64,000 bases of DNA from Chitinilyticum piscinae (GTDB lineage Bacteria; Pseudomonadota; Gammaproteobacteria; Burkholderiales; Chitinibacteraceae), in assembly GCF_015223195.1 (NCBI RefSeq), contig NZ_JADFUA010000002.1, positions 248,001 to 312,000 on the forward strand, read 5' to 3'. The position numbers and the translations under genes were made by a program. Below the pieces are notes generated by a model, which was given only the letters and a program-made list of their open reading frames with translations, searched no databases and was not told the origin of the DNA. This document shows, in pieces, positions 18,082 through 27,900 of the stretch (position 1 is the stretch's first letter; every line of letters starts with the position of its first letter).

Positions 18082-21000
18082 GACTCACCTCGCTCGCAAA
18101 CAGCCCGTCCAGCTCTTCGATCAGCGCGCGCGGCGGTTTGTCGGCGTGCACGCCGTGGCCGGCGCTCGCATCGTCGGGGTTCAGCCCGCGCAGAAACAGG
18201 TAGATCGCACCGCCGATGTGCGTGTCGTAGTCGTAATCGGCAATGCGCACCTGCAGCAGCCGATGCAGCGCCAGCAGGTACAGCGTGTACTGCAGCTCGT
18301 AGCGATGTTCGGCAATCGCGTGCTGCAGCGCCGCGGGGGCGTAGTCGGCGAGGCTGTCGCCGAGGTGGTTCGATTTGTAGTCGAGCACGTAATAGCGCCC
18401 GGCGTGGCACAGCACCAGATCCATGAAGCCCTTGAGCATGCCCTTGAGTAGCCCCGGCTCCAGCGCGGGCCGCTGGATACCAGCTAGTGTATGGGTTGTT
18501 ACGCTTTTATCCAGTTTGGCTGTGGGGCAATACCCTGCTGGTAGCCAGAATTCCATTTCCGGGCGCAGTTCGCGGCACTCGGCCAGTCGCAGAGGCGGCG
18601 CGTCGGGCAGGGCGATGGGGTGCGTGATGAAGCCCAGCAGCCAGTCGCCCAGTTTTTCTCCCCAATCCGCCATCGCGCGGCGCTGGCAGAATTGCTGCAC
18701 CTGCAGCCGCGTGCGGTCGCTGTTGTCGGCCAGCTCGGCAAAGCCCTCGTTGGCGGCCCATTCCAGCAGCTCGTGCAGGAAGGTGCCAGGTGCCGCGCCA
18801 CGCGGAAATTCGCGCAGCAGCGAGGGAATCTGGGTGCTGGCCGCGGCTGGCGACTCGGTCAGCAGCTCATCGATCACCGCGTGCCGGGGGATGTCGGTCG
18901 GGTTGAACACCTGCGGCATCTGCGTGCGTTCGCTGGTCAGTGCGCTGTAGCTGGCGATCCACCAGTCGCGTTCGATGCGGCCACTGAAACGGCGCACGCT
19001 GCCGGGGCTGGCGCTGGTGTTGCCGGCCGCCAGTGGCGCCGCGGGGGCGGGCAGCGGCACGCAGTGCCAGTCGGGGCTGCCCAGCGCGGCAATCGCCTCG
19101 CGCACCGCCGTTTCACTGTCGAGCTTGCCGCCCAGCAGGTAGCCGATGGCACTGCTGGGCAGTCCGGCGGCTTTTCTATGCAGGTACGGCGTCAGCCCCA
19201 ACCAGCAGGCTTCGCGTGCGCGGGTCAGTGCCACATACAGAATGCGCAGCGCTTCCTGTTCTTCGGCGGCCTTGCGCTGTGCCTTGGCAAAGTCGCTGGG
19301 CTGAATGTCGACGATGGTCTGGCCGTCGTGGTGGTAGCGCGCCGCGCCCTTGCCGCCCTCGCTGAAGCCGCCCATGCAGGGCAGGAAGACCAGCGGATAC
19401 TCCAGCCCTTTGGATTTGTGGATGGTGATCACCTGCACCAGCTCGGCATCGCTTTCCAGGCGCAGGATGTGGGCATCGTTGCCCGCGCCTTGCTCGTCGG
19501 CGTCGGCGCAGTGTTCCTGCAGCCAGCGCAGCAGCGCGTGTTCGCCGTCCAGCGTTTCGGCGGCGGTCTGCAGCAATTCCGCCAGATGCAGCACGTTGGT
19601 CAGCATGCGCTCGCCACCGGACAGCGGCAGCAGCCGCGCCGGCAGCGCGAAATCGGCGATGAGCCGGGTCAGCATCGGCAGCACGCCCTGCGCCTGCCAC
19701 AGCTGGTGATACAGCCGGAAACGCTCCAGGTCTTCTTCCCACGCCAGCTCGTCGCTCTGGATGCGCACGATCTCGGCATCGCCACGCCTCAGCAGCGGCG
19801 TGGCAAGCGCCGCGCGCACCAGGCGCTCATCCTGCGGCGTGCAGGCGGCCTGCAGCCAGATCTGCAATTGCCAGGCTTCGTCGCTGGCAAAGACCGAATC
19901 GCGGTCAGACAGAAACACCGAGCCGATGCGCAACGCCGCGAGTTTTTCGCGCACCACCTGCGCCTCCTTGCGGCTGCGCACCAGCACGGCGATGTCGCCG
20001 GCGGCCAGCGCCCGGCCCTTGAGGGTCATTCGCCCTTCCGCCGCCAGCGTCAGCAGCCGCGCAATCTCGTTGGCACAGGCCGCGCTCATGGCTTGCCGGT
20101 AGTCGTCCTGATTGTCCAGCACCGCGTCGCCGACCCAGCACTGCATGGCGGGCAGCGGCGCACCGTCGAGCAGCAATTCACCCGCGCGGCCGGTATGGCC
20201 CACCGGGCTGAAGGGCAGGGCGTTGGCGTCGTCCTTGCCGCAGGCAAAGGCGCCGGCATCCTGTTGCTCTCCAAATGCAAACAGCGCATTCACCGCAGCG
20301 ATCATCGCTGCGCTTGAGCGGTAATTGGTGCCCAGCATCCACGGCGCGCCGCCGGCCTCGCGCCGGGCGCGCAGGTAGGTGTGGATGTCGCCGCCGCGAA
20401 AGGCGTAAATCGCCTGTTTCGGATCGCCAATCATCACAAACGTCGAACCTGCTGTGCAGCCGAATGGCTGCGTTGTGTCCTCGCTCATGCCGGAATGACC
20501 CAATTGGTCGATTCCGGCATTCGCTGCGGGCACGCCTTGCCCTTCGCCTGCTCGCGACGGTTCGGCTGTGTTGATACCGTACACCCGCCGGAAAATCGCG
20601 TACTGGATCGGGTCGGTATCCTGGAATTCGTCGATGAAGGCCACGGGGAATTGCTGGCGGATCAGTTGCGCCAGCTCATCGCCGCCATCGGCATGCAGCG
20701 CGTCGTAAAGTTTCAGCAGCAGGTCGTCAAAGCCCAGCCGGGCGCGCTGTGCCTTGGCGCGTGCGATGTGCGTGCGCACCCAGTCGGCGGCGTGCGCGTA
20801 CAGCTGCGGCAGCGGGATGGCGGGCTTGGCTTGCAGGTGCGCGGCCAGCGCATCCAGCACGGCAAAGGCCTTGTGTTCGGGCGCCGCCTTGTCCTTGTTC
20901 AGCTTGAAGCCGCTGGCGCTGTACTTCTGCACCAGTTTGTCCGGCAGCGCCAGCGTGCCGGCTGCCCACTGTGCCAGTGCCGCCAGATCGGCATCCAGAT

Positions 21001-21832
21001 TCGCCAGCTTGTACGAGGCGCCATTCAGTCGCTTGCCTTCGATGGCGCTGGTCAGTGCATGAACGATGCCCGCTGCGTCGTCCTGCCAGTGCTGCAGCCA
21101 GGCGGCGCGCGCGGTGCCTTCCAGTGCCGGCAGGTGGCCTTGCCAGTCCTGCAGCGCGGCCAGCGGCGGGGCGTCGGGCGCCAGTGTGCTACCGTCGGCC
21201 TGCCACACCGTCTGCGGGGGCGTGCGCAGCAGATCACCCAGTTTCTTCAGGAAATCATCCGGTGTGCCGATTTTTTCGCCGAGCAGCGTCAGCAGCAGGC
21301 CCGCAGGCAGGGGGTAGAAAAACTGCCGCCAGAAGTCGCGCACCGCCGTCGCCTGCAGCTCGCTCTCGTCCTGATCCAGCTCCAGTTCCAGCAAGCTGTT
21401 GGCGGCAAAGGCATGCTCGCGCAACATGCGGTAGCACCAGCTGTGAATCGTCGATACCGCCGCCTCGTCCATCCAGTCGGCCGCCAGCTCAAGCCGTGAT
21501 ACGCAATCAGGGTATTGCTCTGCAGGGAATGTATTTAAAAGGCTGCAGAGGAATACATCACGTTCATCGGCGTGGCCAGTACGGAATGCCGCCGCTGCAT
21601 CGCGCAGCCGCGCGCGAATGCGCTCGGCCAGCTCCTTGGTCGCCGCGTCGGTAAATGTCACCACCAGCACCTCGGGCGGCAACCGCGCCTCACCGCCGTG
21701 GCCCAGCACCAGGCGCACATACAGCGCGGCAATCGTGTACGTCTTCCCCGTCCCGGCGCTGGCCTCGATCAGGTTCATGCCGGAAAGCGGGAAGGAAAGC
21801 AGATCAAGCGGGCGAGGGGTCATGGGATACAT
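18074..21832 (-). CDS. recB: Exodeoxyribonuclease V beta subunit RecB
   Basis: 1252 residues. An SF1A 3'-5' helicase: Walker A IEASAGTGKTYT (about 22-33), motif II FIDEFQDTDPIQYAIF, motif III MIGDPKQAIYAFRGGD and motif V/VI pieces TIHKSKGLEYPLVFLP and ILYVALTRARE. The C-terminal nuclease domain carries GFMDLVL and VLDYKSNHLG (about 1137-1155), giving the metal-binding Asp and catalytic Asp-Tyr-Lys. It works with RecC and RecD at DNA ends. Start at 21832 or 21823. Two 49-bp repeats lie inside it (18487 and 21510), both in weakly conserved stretches. Confidence 0.95.
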   Translation of the reverse strand: MYPMTPRPLDLLSFPLSGMNLIEASAGTGKTYTIAALYVRLVLGHGGEARLPPEVLVVTFTDAATKELAERIRARLRDAAAAFRTGHADERDVFLCSLLNTFPAEQYPDCVSRLELAADWMDEAAVSTIHSWCYRMLREHAFAANSLLELELDQDESELQATAVRDFWRQFFYPLPAGLLLTLLGEKIGTPDDFLKKLGDLLRTPPQTVWQADGSTLAPDAPPLAALQDWQGHLPALEGTARAAWLQHWQDDAAGIVHALTSAIEGKRLNGASYKLANLDADLAALAQWAAGTLALPDKLVQKYSASGFKLNKDKAAPEHKAFAVLDALAAHLQAKPAIPLPQLYAHAADWVRTHIARAKAQRARLGFDDLLLKLYDALHADGGDELAQLIRQQFPVAFIDEFQDTDPIQYAIFRRVYGINTAEPSRAGEGQGVPAANAGIDQLGHSGMSEDTTQPFGCTAGSTFVMIGDPKQAIYAFRGGDIHTYLRARREAGGAPWMLGTNYRSSAAMIAAVNALFAFGEQQDAGAFACGKDDANALPFSPVGHTGRAGELLLDGAPLPAMQCWVGDAVLDNQDDYRQAMSAACANEIARLLTLAAEGRMTLKGRALAAGDIAVLVRSRKEAQVVREKLAALRIGSVFLSDRDSVFASDEAWQLQIWLQAACTPQDERLVRAALATPLLRRGDAEIVRIQSDELAWEEDLERFRLYHQLWQAQGVLPMLTRLIADFALPARLLPLSGGERMLTNVLHLAELLQTAAETLDGEHALLRWLQEHCADADEQGAGNDAHILRLESDAELVQVITIHKSKGLEYPLVFLPCMGGFSEGGKGAARYHHDGQTIVDIQPSDFAKAQRKAAEEQEALRILYVALTRAREACWLGLTPYLHRKAAGLPSSAIGYLLGGKLDSETAVREAIAALGSPDWHCVPLPAPAAPLAAGNTSASPGSVRRFSGRIERDWWIASYSALTSERTQMPQVFNPTDIPRHAVIDELLTESPAAASTQIPSLLREFPRGAAPGTFLHELLEWAANEGFAELADNSDRTRLQVQQFCQRRAMADWGEKLGDWLLGFITHPIALPDAPPLRLAECRELRPEMEFWLPAGYCPTAKLDKSVTTHTLAGIQRPALEPGLLKGMLKGFMDLVLCHAGRYYVLDYKSNHLGDSLADYAPAALQHAIAEHRYELQYTLYLLALHRLLQVRIADYDYDTHIGGAIYLFLRGLNPDDASAGHGVHADKPPRALIEELDGLFASEVSHA
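18487..18535. repeat. 49-bp bipartite palindrome, copy inside recB 3' part
   Basis: GTGTAT (one mismatch) at 18487 and exact ATACCC at 18530. Read on the coding strand it starts GGGTATTGCCCCACAGCC and encodes GYCPTAKLDKSVTTHT, ahead of the nuclease motifs. Confidence 0.6.
21510..21558. repeat. 49-bp bipartite palindrome, copy inside recB 5' part
   Basis: GGGTAT at 21510 and ATACAT at 21553, with strongly paired inner arms CTCTGCAG (21518) and CTGCAGAG (21543). It could fold as a hairpin. It encodes part of NTFPAEQYPDC of RecB. Its ATACAT terminus is shared with the copy at 40853 and, on the other strand, with that at 41359. Confidence 0.7.
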
Positions 21833-21919
21833 GGTCAGGTATTCGGGAGTGCCAATTGCGTGAGGTTATACGCCCCACAATGCTGTGCTTGGAAATGCTG
21901 AATTATTTTCAAGTTTTGA

Positions 21920-22381
21920 TTATTTGCTATGCCGTTTTGAGGTCTTGATTTCCGTGCTGATATACCAGCCAGCATGGATTTTTGATTTTTGCAGTGTATT
22001 TTCTTTGATTTTGCTCGACTCTTCGAGTGTTCTGATTGTTTGGCTGAAGTTGCCGCATACTTCTTGATGTGTCTCGGTGTCTGCCAATAGTAGTGCTGTT
22101 GTTTCTTCCAAGTTTTTTGGTAGTATTTTGTTTAAAACGTCTTCCATTTTTGTTGGTTTGTCATTGACTGTTATGGAAAACTGCACGTTGTTTTTTTGCC
22201 AGGATTTTACTGCGCTAGTTACATTGCTCTGGCTGTTTTTGTCATGCGTTTGGCAAAATTTTACCCCTTGATATATTGATGCGTGTAGCGCAAAAAGTGA
22301 TGCTAGCTCATCTTCGCTGAAGTCTTTTGTGTCGGTGAAAGTGGTGCTAATGACTATTGCGGCGATTAATGTTATTGGCAT
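21920..22381 (-). CDS. AT-rich hypothetical exported protein
   Basis: 153 residues. The first 15 residues (MPITLIAAIVISTTF) form a short signal-like hydrophobic segment. The rest is Lys/Thr/Ser/Glu-rich, with two Cys (FCQTHD, EVCGNF). Base composition is far lower in GC than every neighbour, and Lys/Asn codons are AT-ended, suggesting recent acquisition. It lies on the recB strand, 87 nt upstream of recB. No family is recognised. Confidence 0.5.
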   Translation of the reverse strand: MPITLIAAIVISTTFTDTKDFSEDELASLFALHASIYQGVKFCQTHDKNSQSNVTSAVKSWQKNNVQFSITVNDKPTKMEDVLNKILPKNLEETTALLLADTETHQEVCGNFSQTIRTLEESSKIKENTLQKSKIHAGWYISTEIKTSKRHSK

Positions 22382-22548
22382 CTATGTTCTCATGATTGAA
22401 TTGAGTTTGTGTAATTGCAACTGCATCCTTTGTAATTGATGCTCTTGAAAATCGAGAGGTGTGCAGATATCTGGTTGCTACATTACCACAACCGTCAGCC
22501 CGATGAATCTCCGCCGCTGTTTCACGCGTCTTTTCTCTCGAATCTGCA

Positions 22549-23499
22549 TCACACCACCCCGACCATTCCCTTCGCCGTTCCCAGCCGGTCGGCAAGCGCC
22601 AGCAGGAAATCCACCACGGCGCGCACGCGCGGGGCGCGGTAGCGGTCGGCGCTGTAGACCAGCCAGCTGCTGCCCTGATAGCGCCCCAGCAGCTGCCAGC
22701 CGGGCAGCACCGGCTGCAGCGTGCCACGGGCGAGCTGCTGGCGGGCAGTGAAGTCGGGCAGGCAGGCGATGCCGTAACCCAGTTCGGCGGCTTCGCGGCG
22801 CATTTCGCTGTGGTTGCTGGCGTAGCGGCCGCGCACCTGCACGACATGGCGCTCGGCGCCGCGCACCAGACACCATTCGTCGTCGCCCGGCAGCTCGGCC
22901 AGATGCAGGCAGCTGTGGCGGGCCAGCTCGGCCGGCTGCTGCGGCGTGCCGTGCTGCTGCAGGTAGGCGGGGCTGGCGTAGAGCAGGGTGCGCACTTCCA
23001 TGAAGGGGCGCGCCACATAGCCGGCCGGCGGATCACCCAGCCGCAGCGCGATGTCGACGCCGTCGGCGATCAGATCGGCCGGGGTGTCGCTGACCTGCAG
23101 CTCCAGCGCCAGCTGCGGGTAGGCATCCAGCAGCGCCGGCAGGTGCGGGTGGATGATCTGGCGCAGCGCTGCCTTCGGCGCCGCCAGCCGCACCCGGCCT
23201 TCCACGCTGCTGGCGTGGCTGGCCGCGCCATCGCAGGCGGCCTGCGCCGCGTCGAGCATGCTGCGCGCATGGCGCAGCACTTCCTGTCCGCCGGCAGTCA
23301 GGCGCAGCTTGCGCGTGCTGCGCTCCAGCACCGTGAGCCCCAGCGCCGCTTCCAGCCGGGCAATCTGGCGGCTGACTGCCGAAGGGGTCGTACCCTGGGC
23401 GCGGGCGGCGGCGCTGAATGAGCCGGCCTCGGCAACGGCAACCAGCGCGGCCAGATCGGGCAGCAGGGGAATGAGCTGATTTGTTCTCACTACGCACAA
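22549..23499 (-). CDS. LysR-family transcriptional regulator
   Basis: 316 residues. The N-terminal winged helix-turn-helix has AVAEAGSFSAAARAQGTTPSAVSRQIARLE (about 22-51); a PBP2-type effector domain follows (about 90-300) with VDIALRLG and YGIACLPDF. It resembles the AaeR/DsdC-like group that regulates a divergent exporter. It is transcribed divergently from a DMT-family transporter 90 bp away, its likely target, with the shared intergenic space as operator. The inducer is unknown. Confidence 0.88.
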   Translation of the reverse strand: MCVVRTNQLIPLLPDLAALVAVAEAGSFSAAARAQGTTPSAVSRQIARLEAALGLTVLERSTRKLRLTAGGQEVLRHARSMLDAAQAACDGAASHASSVEGRVRLAAPKAALRQIIHPHLPALLDAYPQLALELQVSDTPADLIADGVDIALRLGDPPAGYVARPFMEVRTLLYASPAYLQQHGTPQQPAELARHSCLHLAELPGDDEWCLVRGAERHVVQVRGRYASNHSEMRREAAELGYGIACLPDFTARQQLARGTLQPVLPGWQLLGRYQGSSWLVYSADRYRAPRVRAVVDFLLALADRLGTAKGMVGVV

Positions 23500-23588
23500 A
23501 TCCTTTGCATTATGGGTGGATTATCAATGCTGGCGACCAGTTTCATACTCTGCCGTCATGAATGCAATGCCCCCGGAGCTTCTGTACC

Positions 23589-24521
23589 ATGCGCAACTTG
23601 CCGGCCTTCTCCGCCCTGATTTCCCTGTTTGCCCGCCTGTCACCGGCGCGCTGGCCGGCGGCGGCGCTGCTGCTGCTGACGGCCGCAATCTGGGGCAGCA
23701 GCTACAGCGTGGTGAAAACGGCGCTGGGCTGGTATCCGGTGGCCGGCGTGATCGCGATCCGCTTTCTGCTGTGCGCGCTGTTGCTCGCGCCATACTGGCT
23801 GCGCCTGCCTGCCGCACAGCGGCGCCAGACGCTGGCCGTGGCGCTGCCGACCAGCATGGGGCTGCTGGCGATTTTCTTTGCCGAAACGGCCGGGGTGGCG
23901 GCCACCAGTGCCGGCAACGCGGCCTTTCTGGTCAGCCTGTGCCTGCTGCTGACGCCGCCGGTGGAATGGGCATGGTTTGGCCGGCGCCCGTCGGCCCGAT
24001 TGTGGCTGGCGGCAATCGTGTCGCTGGCCGGCACCTGGCTGTTGACCGGGCTGGCGGCAGGCCGATTTAACGGGGGCGATGCGCTGATGCTGCTGGCCGC
24101 GCTGATCCGCGCCTTCCAGAGCTGCCTGACTACCTGGCTGCTGCGGGGCAAGGCGGTGGACAGCCTGGGCCTGACCGCCGCGCAGGGCTTGCTGGTCGGC
24201 GGTGGTGCGCTGCTGGTGGCTGCCTTGGGCAAGGGCTTGCCGCCGCTGCCGGGGGCTGCGGGCTTCTGGCTGGCGCTGGTTTATCTGACGCTGTTTTGCA
24301 CGCTGTTTGCCTTCTGGGCGATGAACCGGGCGCTGGCGCACTGCAGCCCGACGCGGGTGACGCTGCTGCTGGGCAGCGAGCCGCTGTGGGGCGCGCTGTT
24401 TGCCGTGGGCTGGCTGGGTGAATCGCTGGGTGCTGCCGGCTGGCTCGGCGGCCTGCTGATCGCCGGTGCGGCGGTGTGGGTGTCGCTGCCGGGCAAGCGG
24501 GTGACGGCGGGGGCGGTGTGA
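23589..24521 (+). CDS. DMT-superfamily (EamA) transporter
   Basis: 310 residues from the ATG at 23589 (GGAG 11 nt upstream; an ATG at 23562 is an alternative). About ten membrane helices arise from two EamA repeats: AAIWGSSYSVVKTAL (first) and the second ending LLLGSEPLWGALFAVGWLGESLG, the usual EamA signature near helix 9. It is a probable inner-membrane exporter of amino acids or other metabolites, likely regulated by the divergent LysR protein. Confidence 0.85.
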   Translation: MRNLPAFSALISLFARLSPARWPAAALLLLTAAIWGSSYSVVKTALGWYPVAGVIAIRFLLCALLLAPYWLRLPAAQRRQTLAVALPTSMGLLAIFFAETAGVAATSAGNAAFLVSLCLLLTPPVEWAWFGRRPSARLWLAAIVSLAGTWLLTGLAAGRFNGGDALMLLAALIRAFQSCLTTWLLRGKAVDSLGLTAAQGLLVGGGALLVAALGKGLPPLPGAAGFWLALVYLTLFCTLFAFWAMNRALAHCSPTRVTLLLGSEPLWGALFAVGWLGESLGAAGWLGGLLIAGAAVWVSLPGKRVTAGAV

Positions 24522-24550
24522 ACTGGGTACCTATGCAAGTAATGGCATCT

Positions 24551-24934
24551 TCATCGCTGCTTTGCCGCGGTTAAAGCCATCCCCTGCAGTGATTCCCCAC
24601 AGTTTGAAACCAGCTCCAAAGTATTGATCGTACCATCCCTGATATGCAAAAAACCTGATGCACTGCAGCTCAGATTTTCGGAGTAAAACTGTACCCCGTG
24701 TATCGAAAAATTCAGTCCAGCTTGTTTTGGTATCTCTATCTCAAAATCGACAAATACCCCTGTATCTGTAAATTCGATGCTTTTGATGCTGGCGAGGCGA
24801 GCCTGCGTTTGGACGTCAATGTCCTTACTGCAAAAACTGCTTATAAGTTCAATCCAGTTCTGTGTCATGTCTAGCTCTGGCGCTGTTTTCGGCTCGGAAT
24901 TGCCTGGTAATGCCCAACAGGCATAAGCGATCAT
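24551..24934 (-). CDS. Hypothetical protein coupled to recC
   Basis: 127 residues. Its ATG overlaps the recC stop by 4 bp (ATGA), so translation is coupled. The sequence is beta-rich with alternating hydrophobics (IEFTDTGVFVDFEIEIPKQ, GVQFYSENLSCSASG), four Cys and no membrane segment; it may start instead at the internal Met of MTQNWIEL. Composition is less GC-rich than recC. No family is recognised. This is the third small ORF attached to the 3' end of a rec gene in this window. Confidence 0.55.
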   Translation of the reverse strand: MIAYACWALPGNSEPKTAPELDMTQNWIELISSFCSKDIDVQTQARLASIKSIEFTDTGVFVDFEIEIPKQAGLNFSIHGVQFYSENLSCSASGFLHIRDGTINTLELVSNCGESLQGMALTAAKQR

Positions 24935-27900
24935 TCATTGCTGTCGACGTTCTCGTTGTCGCCATACACGGCGCTGGCCAGCGGTGCGTACAGCGCTTCG
25001 CGCCAGGTTTCATTGCCGTCGGTGGCTTGCAGCGCGGCGTAGTCGGCGAAGCGTTGGCCAAAGTAGAGGTCATAGTCGCGCAGGCCCTTGCGTTCATGAC
25101 CGCCTTCCAGCTTTTCCTGCACGGCCTTATGGGCAGTGTCTTTGTTTTTGCCGAGGGCGAAATACCATTCGCTGGCGAGTTCCAGATGCGCGGGCAAGGT
25201 GTCGTTCATTCCGGCTAGCCAGGCTGCGCGGAGGGTGTCGAGCCGTTCACTGGCTTCGGCGGCGTCGAGCGGGGCCAGCGTGAGGACATGGTCGTAGGCA
25301 ATCAGCAGCGTGTGATGCTCATCCTGCGTGTTGAGGGCCAGATGCCTGATCCACGCGTCTGCCAGCCGGTGCAGTTTGATTTGGCCTTTTTCCTTTTGCA
25401 CTCCGCCATTGAGCAGCACCAGCCGGGCACGCTGGCCGGCTTCGTCCTGATACAGCTCGCCGATCAGGTCGCTGATTGCCGGCTGGCCGTCCCACGCGGC
25501 CAGGGCGAATGGCTGGGCTGGAAGCTCGATCTGCCAGGTATCGCGCGCAATACGCCAGTTTCTTTGAGCTAGCCGTGCATACCCCTCAAGCCTGTTCATT
25601 GCGGCATCGGCGAAGCCGGCAACTGGCAGGCTGCCTGCACGGCGCAGGGCGTCGATTTTCGCCTGGATGGCGTCGTTGCCGGCGCTGCCATCCACGGCAA
25701 GCGCGGCGGCGACCAGTTCGCTTTCGAACAGGGTTTCCTGCAGCCGGTCGACGGTGAAGGGTTCGTCATCGTCGGCCAGTGCCTCGCCCTGCTGCCAGTT
25801 CACACGCAGGCGGTCGCGGTAGTAGCTGCCGACCGGGTCCTTGTAAAAGCGCGCAAGCTCGGTGAGCGTGAGCGGGGTGTCGCGCTGCAGTATCGGCATG
25901 CGGTCTGTTTCCGCAGTGCTGGTGCTGGCATGCCAGTGCGCGGCGTAGGTATACAAGCGCGGATTGCCCGCCAGATAGGCGGCACTGAAGGGTTGCAGCG
26001 GGTGGCTGGTGGTCAGCCATTCGGCAAGGGGATGATCCGGCGCGGCGGCGGGGCAGGCGCTGCGGTCGAGGTAATCGCGCAGCTGCTCGATCAACACCGA
26101 GGCCGGGCGTTCGCTGTTGTCGCGGGCGCTGTGGCCCACCCAGGATATGTGCAGTGCATCGCGCGCCGAAAGCAGCGCTTCCAGCAGCAGGTAGCGGTCG
26201 TCGTCGCGGCGCGCGCGGTCGCCCGGGCGGGTGATGCGGCTGCCGTCGCTGCGCTTGTGGCTGGCCATCAGGTCGAAATCGGTGGTCTGCTGGCGGCGCG
26301 GGTAGGCGCCGTCGTGCAGCCCCAGCAGGCACACCACGCGGTAGGGAATCGCGCGCATCGGCATCAGCGTGGCGAAGGTGACGCTGGCCGCCGGATAGCG
26401 CTGGCTGCGGCTGTGCGCATCGACGTCATTGAGCCAGCTTTCGCGCACGATGGCTAAAGTGAGCGTGCCGTTGAAACCCGCTCCCTCGCAGGCTTCCTGC
26501 CAGCGGGCCAGCGCGCGCTGCAGGTCGTTCAGCAGCGCCAGATCGTCTTCGTCGCTGGCGCTGAAGAAGGCATCGAGCAACGCGCTGAGGCGCTGCTGCC
26601 AGATCGCCGGGGTGGCCGGGGTCTGCAGCGCCTGCCAGCTGGTTTCCAGTGTGCTGATCAGCATGGCGAGCTTGCCCGCGCTGGCGGCCGCCATGCCGGC
26701 GACTTCGAAGTAAGGCTCGATGTCGCACCACGTGCCGGCGTCGCCCACTGCGTAGCCCAGCAGCATGCGTTTCAGCCCGGCCACCCAGGTGTTCTGGGCG
26801 ACGGGCGGCACGCCAAAGGCCTGCCGGTGTTCCGGCGACAGGCCCCAGCGCACCTGCGCGCCGCGTACCCAGTCGTGCAGCTGCGGCAGTTCGTCCTCGG
26901 TCAGCTCGAAACGCTGGCGCAGCGCCGGCACATCCAGCAGATCGAAGACCGTGCTGGCAGTCAGGCGTTCGGTATCCAGCGCCAGCAGCGTATCGAGCGC
27001 GACCAGCAGCGGATGCCGGCGGCGCACGCCCTGATCGGTAATGACATGGGGTATGTGCGTGGACGCCTTGCTGTCCCTGCCGAATACGGCGGAGATATGG
27101 GGGGTATATTCGGCGATGTCCGGCACCATCACGATGATGTCGCGCGGGGTGAGGGTCTTGTCCGCCTCGAACATCGCCAGCAGCTGATCGTGCAGGATTT
27201 CCACCTCGCGCTGCGGGCTGTGTGCACGGTGAAACGCCAGCGAACGGTCGTTTGCGACGACTTTGTAGCGCTGGGCCGGATCGGCGGGGGGCGGCTCCAG
27301 ATCGAGCATGCTGCGCTGGATATGGGCGAGCAGCGTGTCGGCCGGCGGCGGCGTGAAGCATTCGACTTTCAGGCTGGCCGGCTGGCCGGATTCCGCCTGT
27401 GCGCCCAGCCACTGGCCGGTTTGGTCACGCTCGTCCAGCAGGCGAATGTAATCGCGCCCCTGCCGGCCCCATTGCGCGAGCAGCGGGTGGCTGTTGAGGT
27501 GTAGTGCGGCGGCATCGAGCTTGATTTCCCGGCCGATGCCGGCCTTCTTGCCTTTCACGCGCTGGTGCGTGCGGCGCAGCAGCCATTTGCTCTCGACCAC
27601 ATCCCCCCAGTAGAACTGGCTGGGGTTGAGCACGGCGATGATGACCTGAGTATGCTTCGCCAGCGCGGCGAGCGCATCCAGCCACTGCTGCGGCAGCGCG
27701 GAGATGCCGAATACCACTACGCGTGGCGGCAGGGCGGCCAGGATTGAGCCGGGCAGTGTGTCCTGCCGCAGCGCGGCCAGATAGCGCTCGTGAATGTCGG
27801 CGCGGCTCAAGCCGGCCTCGCGGCCCAGATCGGCACGAATGGCTCGCCACAGTGCCGGCTGCCAGCGCTGCTCGTCCGGCACCGGGTCGGTGAAATCGTC

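Noticed and set aside
18620-20317. A 565-aa plus-strand frame over recB
   Set aside because: Antisense shadow of recB; no domain and no ribosome site.
27049-27107. GGGTAT at 27049 and 27102 in recC as further repeat copies
   Set aside because: No ATAC at the 49-bp partner position of either.
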